NCBI RefSeq assembly: GCF_004217285.1
Contig: NZ_SHKS01000002.1
Coordinates: 620,001-684,000 of the forward strand
From: Streptomyces sp. BK239
Lineage (GTDB): Bacteria > Actinomycetota > Actinomycetes > Streptomycetales > Streptomycetaceae
DNA length: 64,000 nucleotides
Direction of reading: 5' to 3'
Made by a program: the position numbers and the translations under genes. The first letter of the stretch is position 1. Each line of letters begins with the position of its first letter. Positions 56,375 to 64,000 of this stretch are shown piece by piece. The notes under the pieces were generated by a model. It was not told where the DNA came from. It did no database searches and worked only from the letters and a program-made list of their open reading frames with translations.

Positions 56375-57904
56375 ATGGCAGACGACTACCTCGTACGCAT
56401 CGGCAAGCTCATCCGTGACGCCCGTCAGCACCGGGGCTGGACACAGGCACAGCTGGCCGATGCGCTGGGAACCAGCCAGAGCGCCGTGAACCGTATCGAG
56501 CGCGGAAACCAGAACATCAGCCTTGAGATGATCGCTCGAATCGGCGAGGCGCTGGACAGCGAAATCGTCTCTCTGGGCTATGCGGGACCGATGCATCTGC
56601 GCGTCGTCGGGCGCCGGCGGCTGTCCGGCGCCATCGACGTGAAGACCAGCAAGAACGCCTGCGTCGCCCTGCTCTGCGCCTCCCTGCTCAACCGGGGACG
56701 CACGGTGCTGCGGCGGGTGGCCCGCATCGAGGAGGTCTACCGCCTCTTGGAGGTGCTCAACTCCATCGGCGTGCGCACGCGGTGGATCAACGACGGCGTG
56801 GACCTGGAGATCGTCCCGCCGGCCCGGCTGGACATGGACGCGATCGACGCCGAGGCCGCCGTGCGCACCCGGTCGATCATCATGTTCTTCGGCCCGCTGC
56901 TGCACCGTATGGACCACTTCAAGCTGCCGTACGCCGGCGGCTGCGACCTCGGGACGCGGACCATCGAGCCGCACATGATCGCGCTGCGCCGGTTCGGGCT
57001 GGACATCGCCGCGACGGAGGGGCAGTACCACGCCCAGGTCGACCGGACGGCCCGCCCGGACCGGCCGATCGTGCTGACCGAGCGCGGCGACACCGTGACG
57101 GAGAACGCGCTGCTGGCCGCCGCCCGGCACGACGGCGTGACCGTCATCCGCAACGCCTCCTCCAACTACATGGTCCAGGACCTGTGCTTCTTCCTGGAGG
57201 CGCTCGGCGTCAAGGTCGAGGGCATCGGCACGACCACGCTCACCGTGCACGGCGTTCCGGACATCGACGTCGACGTCGACTACTCCCCCTCCGAGGACCC
57301 GGTCGAGGCGATGAGCCTGCTGGCCGCCGCCGTCGTCACCGAGTCGGAGCTGACGGTGCGCCGGGTGCCGATCGAGTTCCTGGAGATCGAGCTGGCCGTC
57401 CTGGAGGAGATGGGGCTCGACCACGACCGCACCCCGGAGTACCCGGCCGACAACGGCCGCACCCGCCTGGTGGACCTCACCGTGCGGCCCTCCAAGCTGG
57501 AGGCGCCGATCGACAAGATCCACCCGATGCCGTTCCCCGGCCTGAACATCGACAACGTCCCCTTCTTCGCGGCCATCGCGGCCGTCGCCCAGGGCAAGAC
57601 CCTCATCCACGACTGGGTCTACGACAACCGCGCGATCTACCTCACCGACCTCAACCGCCTGGGCGGACGGCTCCAGTTGCTGGACCCGCACCGCGTCCTG
57701 GTCGAGGGCCCCACCCGCTGGCGCGCCGCCGAGATGATGTGCCCGCCCGCGCTGCGCCCCGCGGTGGTCGTCCTGCTGGCGATGATGGCGGCCGAGGGCA
57801 CGTCCGTCCTGCGCAACGTGTACGTCATCAACCGCGGCTACGAGGACCTGGCGGAGCGGCTGAACACGATCGGCGCACAGATCGAGACGTTCCGGGACAT
57901 CTGA
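56375..57904 (+). CDS. murA: UDP-N-acetylglucosamine enolpyruvyl transferase with N-terminal Xre HTH
   Basis: A 509-residue fusion. Residues about 6-66 are an Xre-type helix-turn-helix (IRDARQHRGWTQAQLADALG, SQSAVNRIERG). Residues about 72-505 are the EPSP-synthase-like MurA fold, which transfers enolpyruvate from PEP to UDP-GlcNAc in the first committed peptidoglycan step. The substrate-binding pair Lys93-Asn94 (SKNA) and loop Cys190 (AGGCDLGTRT, the residue targeted by fosfomycin in MurA) are kept, so catalysis looks possible. This is the second-type MurA of streptomycetes. An operator-like dyad overlaps its promoter, so it may regulate itself. Confidence 0.9.
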   Translation: MADDYLVRIGKLIRDARQHRGWTQAQLADALGTSQSAVNRIERGNQNISLEMIARIGEALDSEIVSLGYAGPMHLRVVGRRRLSGAIDVKTSKNACVALLCASLLNRGRTVLRRVARIEEVYRLLEVLNSIGVRTRWINDGVDLEIVPPARLDMDAIDAEAAVRTRSIIMFFGPLLHRMDHFKLPYAGGCDLGTRTIEPHMIALRRFGLDIAATEGQYHAQVDRTARPDRPIVLTERGDTVTENALLAAARHDGVTVIRNASSNYMVQDLCFFLEALGVKVEGIGTTTLTVHGVPDIDVDVDYSPSEDPVEAMSLLAAAVVTESELTVRRVPIEFLEIELAVLEEMGLDHDRTPEYPADNGRTRLVDLTVRPSKLEAPIDKIHPMPFPGLNIDNVPFFAAIAAVAQGKTLIHDWVYDNRAIYLTDLNRLGGRLQLLDPHRVLVEGPTRWRAAEMMCPPALRPAVVVLLAMMAAEGTSVLRNVYVINRGYEDLAERLNTIGAQIETFRDI

Positions 57905-57930
57905 GAGCCTTCAGAAACAACGCCCCGCTA

Positions 57931-57968
57931 ACCCCTCCTGACCTGCGTGTATGTAGGCCAGGAGGGGT
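57931..57968 (+). terminator. Hairpin after the Xre-MurA gene
   Basis: Inverted repeat of 14 bp with one mismatch (57931-57944 with 57955-57968) and a 10-base loop, 27 bp after the stop. A T follows on the 3' side. Confidence 0.75.
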
Positions 57969-57984
57969 TCTGCTTCGCCTGTGG

Positions 57985-58260
57985 GACCTCTCCGGGACGC
58001 CCGCAGCGCCCCGCACCCGCGCCGAGCGGCCTCTTGGACGCGACCGCCGAACTGACCGCCAACGCCGTGCAGCACAACCCCGTCCCCGCGCGAGGGTGCG
58101 CCGGGCAAGACGGTCTGGGCGGAACCCGACCCTCGCGTGAGACACGCGGAACTCGGCCATCGGCCACCGGGTTCACGCCAACGGCCTGGCGGACCGGGCT
58201 CATTGGACCGTCACTGTCAGTGGCGGCCGCTAGTGTCGTTCGCCCGGCGAAGAGCCGGTG
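57985..58260 (+). pseudogene. Remnant of a SpoIIE/RsbW-type ATP-binding protein
   Basis: Within the 380-bp gap before the EACC1 gene, the frame around 58030-58090 encodes LLDATAELTANAVQHNPVPAR, close to the N-box of anti-sigma-factor-like ATPases (xELxxNAVxHG). The matching next segment (AGKTVWAEPDPRVRHAELGH) continues in another frame, and there is no start or Shine-Dalgarno. It looks like a decayed gene fragment. The gap also holds CACTG-T-CAGTG (58212-58222) and TAGTGT (58231-58236), a possible promoter of the next operon. Confidence 0.4.
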
Positions 58261-58284
58261 AGCCCAGGGGGAGCACGAACCGCC

Positions 58285-58668
58285 ATGCCCGAGAACCACA
58301 CCGGATACCGGATCTCCGTAGTCGACGAGGACCCGCTGCGCGCCCGCAAGGACGCGCGCGAACTGCTCGCCGCGCTCGCCGAGGCGGACTCCACCGCCAG
58401 GCTGGACATGCCCGAACCCGGCAGCCTGACGGGATCCTTCGACAAGGGCGGCCCGTCCGTCGAGACCGTCGGGCTGCTGCTGAGTGCCGGTTCGTTCGTC
58501 GCCGCCCTCGTGCAGGTGTGGCTGGCGCGGATCCCGCAGCGCACCATCATGGTCAAGCGGCCCGACGGGGCGGTCCTGCACGTCACCGGCAAGGAGGCCC
58601 GCGAGGACGAGACCCTGATCGAGCGGTTCCTCGCGGAGGACGGCGGCAACGGCACGGCGACGGGCTGA
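58285..58668 (+). CDS. EACC1-like effector-associated adaptor protein
   Basis: A 127-residue protein: an N-terminal alpha/beta segment with YRISVVDEDPLRARKDARELLAAL, a hydrophobic helix at about 60-80 (VGLLLSAGSFVAALVQVWLA), and a C-terminal strand-helix unit IMVKRPDGAVLHVTGKEA. This layout matches the effector-associated constant component EACC1, which accompanies caspase-like and other effectors in NTP-dependent conflict systems of multicellular bacteria. ATG 58285 has GGGGGAG upstream. The effector gene follows after 6 bp, so they form one transcript and probably one complex. Confidence 0.75.
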   Translation: MPENHTGYRISVVDEDPLRARKDARELLAALAEADSTARLDMPEPGSLTGSFDKGGPSVETVGLLLSAGSFVAALVQVWLARIPQRTIMVKRPDGAVLHVTGKEAREDETLIERFLAEDGGNGTATG

Positions 58669-58674
58669 GCGGCG

Positions 58675-61600
58675 ATGACCGACAACGACCGCCACGCGTT
58701 ACTCGTCGGTGTCTCCACGTACGACAGCGCGACGTACCAGAACCTCCCGGCTGTACTGGCCGACCTGCATTACATGCGGGCGGTGCTGGAGAACACCGAG
58801 ATCGGGATGTACAACGAGTGCGCGGTGGCCGCCGAGCCGACGCGCGCTGAGATGCTGCACGCCGTCGCGACGTTCCTGGAGGCCCGGCAGGCCAGCGAGA
58901 CCGCACTGCTCTACTTCAGCGGGCACGGCGAGTACTGCGAGCAGGACGGCCAGTTGTACTTCCTGACCCGGGACACCGACCCCGCCGACCTGCCGGGCAC
59001 GGCCGTACCGGCGCAGTTTCTGGAGCGGATGCTTCAATCCTGCCGGGCCGCCTCCAAACTGGTCCTGCTGGACTGCTGCTCCAGCGGTTCCGTCGTCCAG
59101 GGCTGGACCGCCAAGGGACCGGCTGGACAGCCGGACCGGCCCACGCCGAGCACCCTGTTGAAGCCGACCGGTGTGTACTTCATCACCGCGTCCGACGCCC
59201 TCCAGGCGGCCTCCGCGATGGCGCCGCAGGGGTCGGACCTCGGCACCTCCCGGTTCACCGGGGAGATCGTCGAGGGCCTGCGCAACGGGCGGATCAAGGA
59301 CGGCGGCTGGATCACCCCGGACGACCTCTTCGACTACCTGACCGCCCAGATGACCCGCGAGGGTGTGCCCCAGGAGCAGCGGCCCACCAAGTCCACCATC
59401 AGGGCCACCCGGAGCCTGCCCTTCGCCCGGTCGGTGGCAAGGCCGGTGCGGCTTCCCGTGCTGCCTCACGATGCCACCGGGGCCGCCCAGCGCTCCCCTG
59501 CTCTGCTGAAGGCGCGGGAGGCGGCCGAGGCGGACGAACGGGACGGTGTCGACGCGCAACGGTTGCTGCGGTACTACGCGGACTGCCTCACCGCGCAGGC
59601 GGCGGCTGGGATGCGACCGGACCGGGACGCCGGCCGGAACACCAAGTACTTCCTGCTGGCCCAAGGCGAGGAGACCATCCAGTCGGGCCGGGGACCGCAC
59701 ATCGTCGCGCCCGGCTCGCTGCCCCGGCCTCAGGACGGGCGGACCGGATCGGGCGGCGAGTCAGGGTCACGGCAGGAGTACTGGTACGGCTACCCGGCGA
59801 TCACCCTGCCCGCGCGGGACGGTGGTCGGGGGCGGCGCGCGACAGTGGAGCTGGCGCCGCTGCTCGTCCAGCAGATGGAACTGGCGCCGGACAAGGACGG
59901 CCGGGACGTGCTCCGGCCCAGCGGCGTGCCGTCCCTGCACAGCGGCGTCGTCGCGGACCTCCTCGACGCGGGCGACGCCGCCGACCTGGTCGCCCGCTGG
60001 CAGCCGGCCTGGCAGGAGGGCAACGACGCCCAGATGCTGCGCGCCGTGCGGGAGCTACTGGAGGAGTTGGGCCTGCCGGAACTTGAACCGCTGGACCCAT
60101 CTGCGCTCAGCGACCGCACGGTCATGCAGGCGCTGCGGCCCGGCGCGCACAACGCGGCCGTGCTGCTGGTGCCCTCGGGCGCGGAGGCCATGGCCACCCA
60201 GGCTCTGGTGGACAATCTGCTGGAGATCTCCACACGGACCGCTCAGATCCCGGGCACTGCCCTTGGCGCGCTGCTGGATGGCGGGGCCCGGGAGGCGCGG
60301 GACACGACCTCGGCACCGGCCGACGCGGTGACACCCGTTGCCCCGGGACCGTGCAACGAGAGCCAGGAGCAGGTGATCTCCTCGGCGATGACCCAGCCGC
60401 TGACGGTGGCGACCGGGCCGCCCGGTACGGGCAAGAGCGAGGTCGTCACGGCGGTCGTCACCACCTGCGTCGCCGCGGGGCAGTCGGTGCTGGTCGCCTC
60501 CACGAACAACGAGGCCGTGAACGTCGTCGCCCAGCGCTGCGACGACATCGCGCCCGGTCTGCTGATGCGGACAGGCAACGCGGAGGCGCTGGAACGGGAG
60601 GCGGCCAAACTGGAACGGCTGCTCGCCGCACCGGCCGGAGCGCAACGACGCGGATCGGCCACCGTGAGCGGCGCACTGCGCAACACCCGGGGAGCGGCCG
60701 ACCGGCTGCGAGTGGAAGCGGCTCGGCGCGTCGGTGAGGAGACGCGGCTGCTGCAACTGCTCCGCGACCGGGAGGAGCGCACCGCCGCCCTGGAGCTGCC
60801 CCTGTCCCTCCTCGAAGGGGCCTGGGCGACGGACCCGGACGACTCCACCCCGCTGGACCGATGGGTGGGCCGGGCGCGGAAGACGGCCGCGGCCCGTTGG
60901 TGGCAGCTCGGGGCGTGGCGGCGCGGGCGGACGCTCGCCGCGCTGGTCACCGCAGGAGCCGGGCAGTCCGAGGGGTCAGGCCCGGCATGGCCGGCCTGGG
61001 CCACGGAACGACCGGTGCCGCCCGGACTGCTGGAGTCTCTGGCCGAGGTCGTGTCCGTGGAGCGGGAGGTGCGGAAACTCGTCCGCGAGCACTGGGATTG
61101 GGACGAGGACGGGCTCAAGACGTCCCGGCTGGCGACGGCTCAGGCGCTGACTGGCCTGTCGGCGGAACTCTCCCGCGCCCTGTCCGCCGAGGCCCTCGGC
61201 CGGGCGACCGGACTCATGAACCAGCGGCTCCAGGCACTGCGCCGCCGGTCCGGCTACCAGCGCAGCCAGAAGAACCTGATGACGCATGTCAAGGGGTGGG
61301 CCGTCAGCACCCACTCAGTGCGGCAACTGGAGCTCACGCCGGAGCTGTTCGACCTCGTCGTCATCGACGAGGCCAGCCAGTGCTCCATTCCATCGGTGCT
61401 GCCGCTGCTCTTTCGGGCCCGCCGGGCACTGGTCATCGGTGACCCCATGCAGCTCGGGCACATCCCCGGCGTGTCCCCACAGCAGGAGCGGCAGGCACGG
61501 ACACGGGCTGGGCTGAGTGCTGCCCAACTGGAGCACCACCGCCTCACCTACCACGTGCACTCCTCGTACCACGCGGCCGAACAGCACGGCGAGGGCGCGC

Positions 61601-62580
61601 TGCTCCTCGACGAGCACTACCGCTGCCACCCGCAGATCGCGGACGTCGTCAACGGCCACTGCTACGGCGGCCGGCTGCGGGTACTGACCGACGTGCGGCG
61701 GCAGGTACCGGCGCACGACCCGGTGGGAGCGGCCGACCCGGCACCGGTGCTCGGCTGGGTCGACGTACCGTCCGGGAGCTCGGCACGCGGCGGCGACGGG
61801 CGGTCCTGGCGCAACGCGGCGGAGGCGGAGGCCGTGCGGCATGTGGTCGACGGACTGCTGGCGAGACTCGAACCAGAGGCGACGGTGGGAGTGGTCACGC
61901 CGTTCCGCGCGCAGAAGGAGGCACTGGCCCGGATGTGGCGGGACGACGATCGGGTCCGGGTCGGCACCGTCCACACCTTCCAGGGCGGACAGCGCGACGT
62001 AATGGTGCTAAGCCCGGTGGCGGCGTCCAACACCCCGCCCCGGACCACGCATTGGGTCGCCAGCCAGGTCAACCTGTGGAACGTGGCGGTCACCCGTGCC
62101 AAGTCGCAGCTGGTCACCGTCGGCGGTCTCGCGTTCTGGCAGGAGCAGAGCGGCCTGCCGGCCCTCCTCGCCGCGCGCTCGACGCCGCTGGGAGCGAGCG
62201 ACGACGGCGCTCCGGCCGACGCCGGCGGGCCCGGCCCGGCGGCCGAGGTCGCCGAGGACCTCGCCGACCGCCTGCAGCGGTACCTGACCGGACGGGGGAT
62301 CACCGATCTGGAGCGGGCCGTGCTGGTGGGCGGACACCCGGTGGACCTACTGTTCACCGACGCCGGCGAGAACACGGCGGTGCTCATTGACCCCGGGCCG
62401 ACGGAGCCCGGCGCTGATCCCGCGCGGCACCTCCGGCTCGTCCACGCGCGAGGCGACCTGCTCACCGGCCTGCCCTCCGGGGGCCACGGCGCCAAACCCT
62501 GCCCGGTGAGCCGGACGGTTCGGGTCCCGGCCTGGCGGATCCTGTCGGGCGATCCCGCGTTGGCACCGCTCTTCGACTGA
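58675..62580 (+). CDS. Caspase-like protease fused to SF1 (UPF1/Dna2-like) helicase
   Basis: A 1301-residue multi-domain protein. Residues 1-250 are a caspase-like domain with catalytic His84 (FSGHGEYC) and Cys135 (LLDCCSSGS). Residues 260-560 are an uncharacterised link with YGYPAITLP. Residues about 560-1170 form a superfamily 1 helicase: Walker A GPPGTGKS (581-588), motif II DEAS (D898-E899), motif III GDPMQL (from 922), motif V VGTVHTFQGGQRDVMVL and motif VI NVAVTRAKSQL. A coiled, Arg/Ala-rich insertion lies inside it at about 640-790. Residues about 1190-1301 (GGHPVDLLF, TAVLID) resemble a degraded Vsr-like nuclease domain. Residue 9 is a TTA codon (58699-58701). There is no strong Shine-Dalgarno; translation is probably coupled to EACC1. 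It is predicted to be an abortive-type defence effector. Confidence 0.88.
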   Translation: MTDNDRHALLVGVSTYDSATYQNLPAVLADLHYMRAVLENTEIGMYNECAVAAEPTRAEMLHAVATFLEARQASETALLYFSGHGEYCEQDGQLYFLTRDTDPADLPGTAVPAQFLERMLQSCRAASKLVLLDCCSSGSVVQGWTAKGPAGQPDRPTPSTLLKPTGVYFITASDALQAASAMAPQGSDLGTSRFTGEIVEGLRNGRIKDGGWITPDDLFDYLTAQMTREGVPQEQRPTKSTIRATRSLPFARSVARPVRLPVLPHDATGAAQRSPALLKAREAAEADERDGVDAQRLLRYYADCLTAQAAAGMRPDRDAGRNTKYFLLAQGEETIQSGRGPHIVAPGSLPRPQDGRTGSGGESGSRQEYWYGYPAITLPARDGGRGRRATVELAPLLVQQMELAPDKDGRDVLRPSGVPSLHSGVVADLLDAGDAADLVARWQPAWQEGNDAQMLRAVRELLEELGLPELEPLDPSALSDRTVMQALRPGAHNAAVLLVPSGAEAMATQALVDNLLEISTRTAQIPGTALGALLDGGAREARDTTSAPADAVTPVAPGPCNESQEQVISSAMTQPLTVATGPPGTGKSEVVTAVVTTCVAAGQSVLVASTNNEAVNVVAQRCDDIAPGLLMRTGNAEALEREAAKLERLLAAPAGAQRRGSATVSGALRNTRGAADRLRVEAARRVGEETRLLQLLRDREERTAALELPLSLLEGAWATDPDDSTPLDRWVGRARKTAAARWWQLGAWRRGRTLAALVTAGAGQSEGSGPAWPAWATERPVPPGLLESLAEVVSVEREVRKLVREHWDWDEDGLKTSRLATAQALTGLSAELSRALSAEALGRATGLMNQRLQALRRRSGYQRSQKNLMTHVKGWAVSTHSVRQLELTPELFDLVVIDEASQCSIPSVLPLLFRARRALVIGDPMQLGHIPGVSPQQERQARTRAGLSAAQLEHHRLTYHVHSSYHAAEQHGEGALLLDEHYRCHPQIADVVNGHCYGGRLRVLTDVRRQVPAHDPVGAADPAPVLGWVDVPSGSSARGGDGRSWRNAAEAEAVRHVVDGLLARLEPEATVGVVTPFRAQKEALARMWRDDDRVRVGTVHTFQGGQRDVMVLSPVAASNTPPRTTHWVASQVNLWNVAVTRAKSQLVTVGGLAFWQEQSGLPALLAARSTPLGASDDGAPADAGGPGPAAEVAEDLADRLQRYLTGRGITDLERAVLVGGHPVDLLFTDAGENTAVLIDPGPTEPGADPARHLRLVHARGDLLTGLPSGGHGAKPCPVSRTVRVPAWRILSGDPALAPLFD

Positions 62581-62628
62581 GCCACGCACAGGATGGCCGG
62601 GTTCCTCGGAGCCTGTCCCGGGGCCCGC

Positions 62629-63684
62629 TCAGCCGCCGGACAGGCTTCGTACGACGTACGTCATGTGTTGGAGGTCTCCCACCCGCAGCCACTCCGTGGG
62701 CCCGCCCACGCCCTCACTGGTCGTGAGTGGGCCGTGCGCGCAGTCGCTCAGCCACTTCTCGCCCTGTCCGGCTTCCCCTCCCCGGAACTCGGGCAGTTCG
62801 GTGATCCGGCGGGCCGCGGCACGGTTGACGGCGATCCGGTCGGGGCCTCGTGTCAGCGTCTTGACGAGGAGGTACGAGCTGTCGGTCGTGTAGCGGAGCG
62901 CACCCCAGGGCGGGCCGCCTTTCCTCCCGGGCGCCGGGGCCTGCGCGAGGGCACTGGGGGGCTGCACCCCATAGTCGCCGTAGCCGAGGAGCGGGGTGTA
63001 GGCCCTGCCCGTCGCGCGCACCTCGTGCCACATGCTCCACTCCGCCCGTGATGCCTCGCACGGCCCCTCCTCCAGCATGTCGGCGGTGACCCGCGGAAAA
63101 CCGCCTCCGAGCAGGGCGGCGCTCCGCCAGACCGCCAAGGGCACCAGCGCGTCGAGGGCGCGCAGCGCCTCCTTGCCCGCGTCGGGCCGGTCGTCGAGGA
63201 CCGCGCCCATGTCGAGCAGCAGATCCAGGGGCACTTCCGGACCGGTGCGGTCCAGCAGGTCCCGGACATCCCCACCGAGACGACCGTCCCACTCCGCGGT
63301 GACGCGCACCCGCACGCCCAAGCCGCGCAGGCAACGGCGGGCCGTCTCCACGGCCGCCGCCTGCTGCTCCACGGTCCTCTCCGGCCCAGTGACCGGCCTC
63401 AGCCGTCCCAACTCGCAGTACACCGCCAGCGCTTCGGAGAGGGCGGCGGTCTGGGCGTTCTCACCGAAGGGAGCGTCGATCCATCCGCCGTAACGGCTCA
63501 CGGCGCTCACCGGATCGACGTACGTGCCGACCATCGTGCCCAACGACTCCGGGGCCACCCCGGGCAACGGCGGCAGGTTCCACAGCGGTCTGATCGAGGC
63601 CCGGACATCCGGCCACAGCAGCCGGAAGGCCCCGGCCGCGTGCGGCTTCGTCGGCAGAACGGGAACATAGAGCGGTCCGGACAT
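62629..63684 (-). CDS. T4 beta-family protein
   Basis: A 351-residue protein matching the phage T4 'beta protein' family, with the N-terminal signature YVPVLPTKPHAAGAFRLL, PLWNLPP and a TIM-barrel-like series of strand-helix repeats, then DSSYLLVKTLTRGPDRIAVN and a C-terminal EKWLSDCAHG. Function is unknown; homologues occur in prophage and accessory islands. ATG 63684 has GGGGGAG 5 bases upstream; the open frame extends much further but without a start signal. It converges with the caspase-helicase gene (48 bp apart), so it may belong to the same accessory island. Confidence 0.78.
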   Translation of the reverse strand: MSGPLYVPVLPTKPHAAGAFRLLWPDVRASIRPLWNLPPLPGVAPESLGTMVGTYVDPVSAVSRYGGWIDAPFGENAQTAALSEALAVYCELGRLRPVTGPERTVEQQAAAVETARRCLRGLGVRVRVTAEWDGRLGGDVRDLLDRTGPEVPLDLLLDMGAVLDDRPDAGKEALRALDALVPLAVWRSAALLGGGFPRVTADMLEEGPCEASRAEWSMWHEVRATGRAYTPLLGYGDYGVQPPSALAQAPAPGRKGGPPWGALRYTTDSSYLLVKTLTRGPDRIAVNRAAARRITELPEFRGGEAGQGEKWLSDCAHGPLTTSEGVGGPTEWLRVGDLQHMTYVVRSLSGG

Positions 63685-63829
63685 CGTGGCTCCCCCTCGG
63701 CACCGTCCGTGCGCATCCCTTCCCGCCAGGGTCCGTTCGTCTCGGAGCAGTTGAAAAGAGGGCGATTTCGGCCCACGTGGCCGATGTGGGCAGTATCTGG
63801 TCGTTATCGAGCTTGAAGGGTCGTCGGCC

Positions 63830-64000
63830 ATGACCAGCGGGGGTACCGGGACTTCCGCCCGCATCAACAGGTACGAGCGTGAAGCAACCGAAAGCCCATT
63901 CGCGCGGATCAGCGTCCCATCACCGGCCATCGCCGCAGGTCATGGCGCTGGCCGGTCCCTCCCGGGTCATCTGAACCGCGCCCCAGACTCCCTTGTCATA
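63830..64000 (+). CDS. Possible start of a divergent gene, cut by window end
   Basis: ATG 63830, with GAAGGG 9 bases upstream, opens a frame of 57 codons that is still open at base 64000. The translation begins MTSGGTGTSARINRYEREATE and shows no family I know. The codon bias is weaker than in neighbouring genes. It would be divergent from the T4-beta gene, with 145 bp between. The rest of the gap 63685-63829 holds an AT-richer stretch (63755-63815), the likely promoter zone. Confidence 0.3.
   Translation, partial: MTSGGTGTSARINRYEREATESPFARISVPSPAIAAGHGAGRSLPGHLNRAPDSLVI

Overview
The window is a GC-rich actinobacterial chromosome segment, almost certainly from a Streptomyces. The signs are strong third-position GC bias, GTG and TTG starts, stop/start overlaps of the GTGA or ATGA type, an actinobacterial coproporphyrin-type haem gene set, a Rok7B7 regulator beside xylFGH, a CebR-type box, and only two TTA codons in all the coding sequence I read. 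As far as I remember, the core gene order follows S. coelicolor from about SCO6046 down to SCO5998, with accessory genes added. No rRNA, tRNA, CRISPR array or complete insertion sequence was seen.

Region 1 (1-9.3 kb): the tail of a PhoX-like gene, a polysaccharide deacetylase lipoprotein, a small zinc-ribbon protein, a two-gene ABC exporter, a PTH2-type hydrolase, then a DUF692 (MNIO) enzyme, a minisatellite of 24-bp units, a DUF4142 protein and a TIGR04222 membrane protein with a Gly-Glu repeat. A secreted S33 peptidase closes the block.

Region 2 (9.3-29 kb): housekeeping. It carries hemQ, hemG and hemE of the coproporphyrin haem route, a DUF4349 lipoprotein, a CoA-disulfide-reductase-like flavoprotein, a rhomboid protease, DUF3000, an orphan response regulator, RNase D, a fadA-fadB beta-oxidation operon, a NYN-domain protein, an amino-acid permease and dxs. 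A 183-bp MITE-like palindrome lies at 14.2 kb.

Region 3 (29-47 kb): plant-polysaccharide use. The xylFGH xylose importer and its ROK regulator are followed by an alpha-glucuronidase (GH67). Then comes a six-gene minus-strand operon: two permeases, a Tat lipoprotein binding protein, GH39, DUF624 and GH42. A divergent CE7 acetyl xylan esterase and a cellulose-type AA10-CBM2 LPMO behind a CebR box complete the set. Together these genes could deacetylate, de-branch, import and hydrolyse glucuronoarabinoxylan fragments.

Region 4 (47-57.9 kb): a MacB-like ABC exporter diverges from a NarL-type two-component system. Then come aconitase (acnA), a GNAT, DUF4236 and a MurA with an N-terminal Xre-type DNA-binding domain. 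The acnA upstream region and the murA start region carry the same dyad, ATCTC-N6-GAGATAAC.

Region 5 (57.9-64 kb): accessory conflict-system DNA. It holds a decayed ATPase remnant, an EACC1-like adaptor and a 1301-residue fusion of a caspase-like protease, an SF1 helicase and a possible nuclease-like tail, with a TTA codon at residue 9. A T4-beta-family protein lies convergent to it. This is the best candidate in the window for a little-described system.
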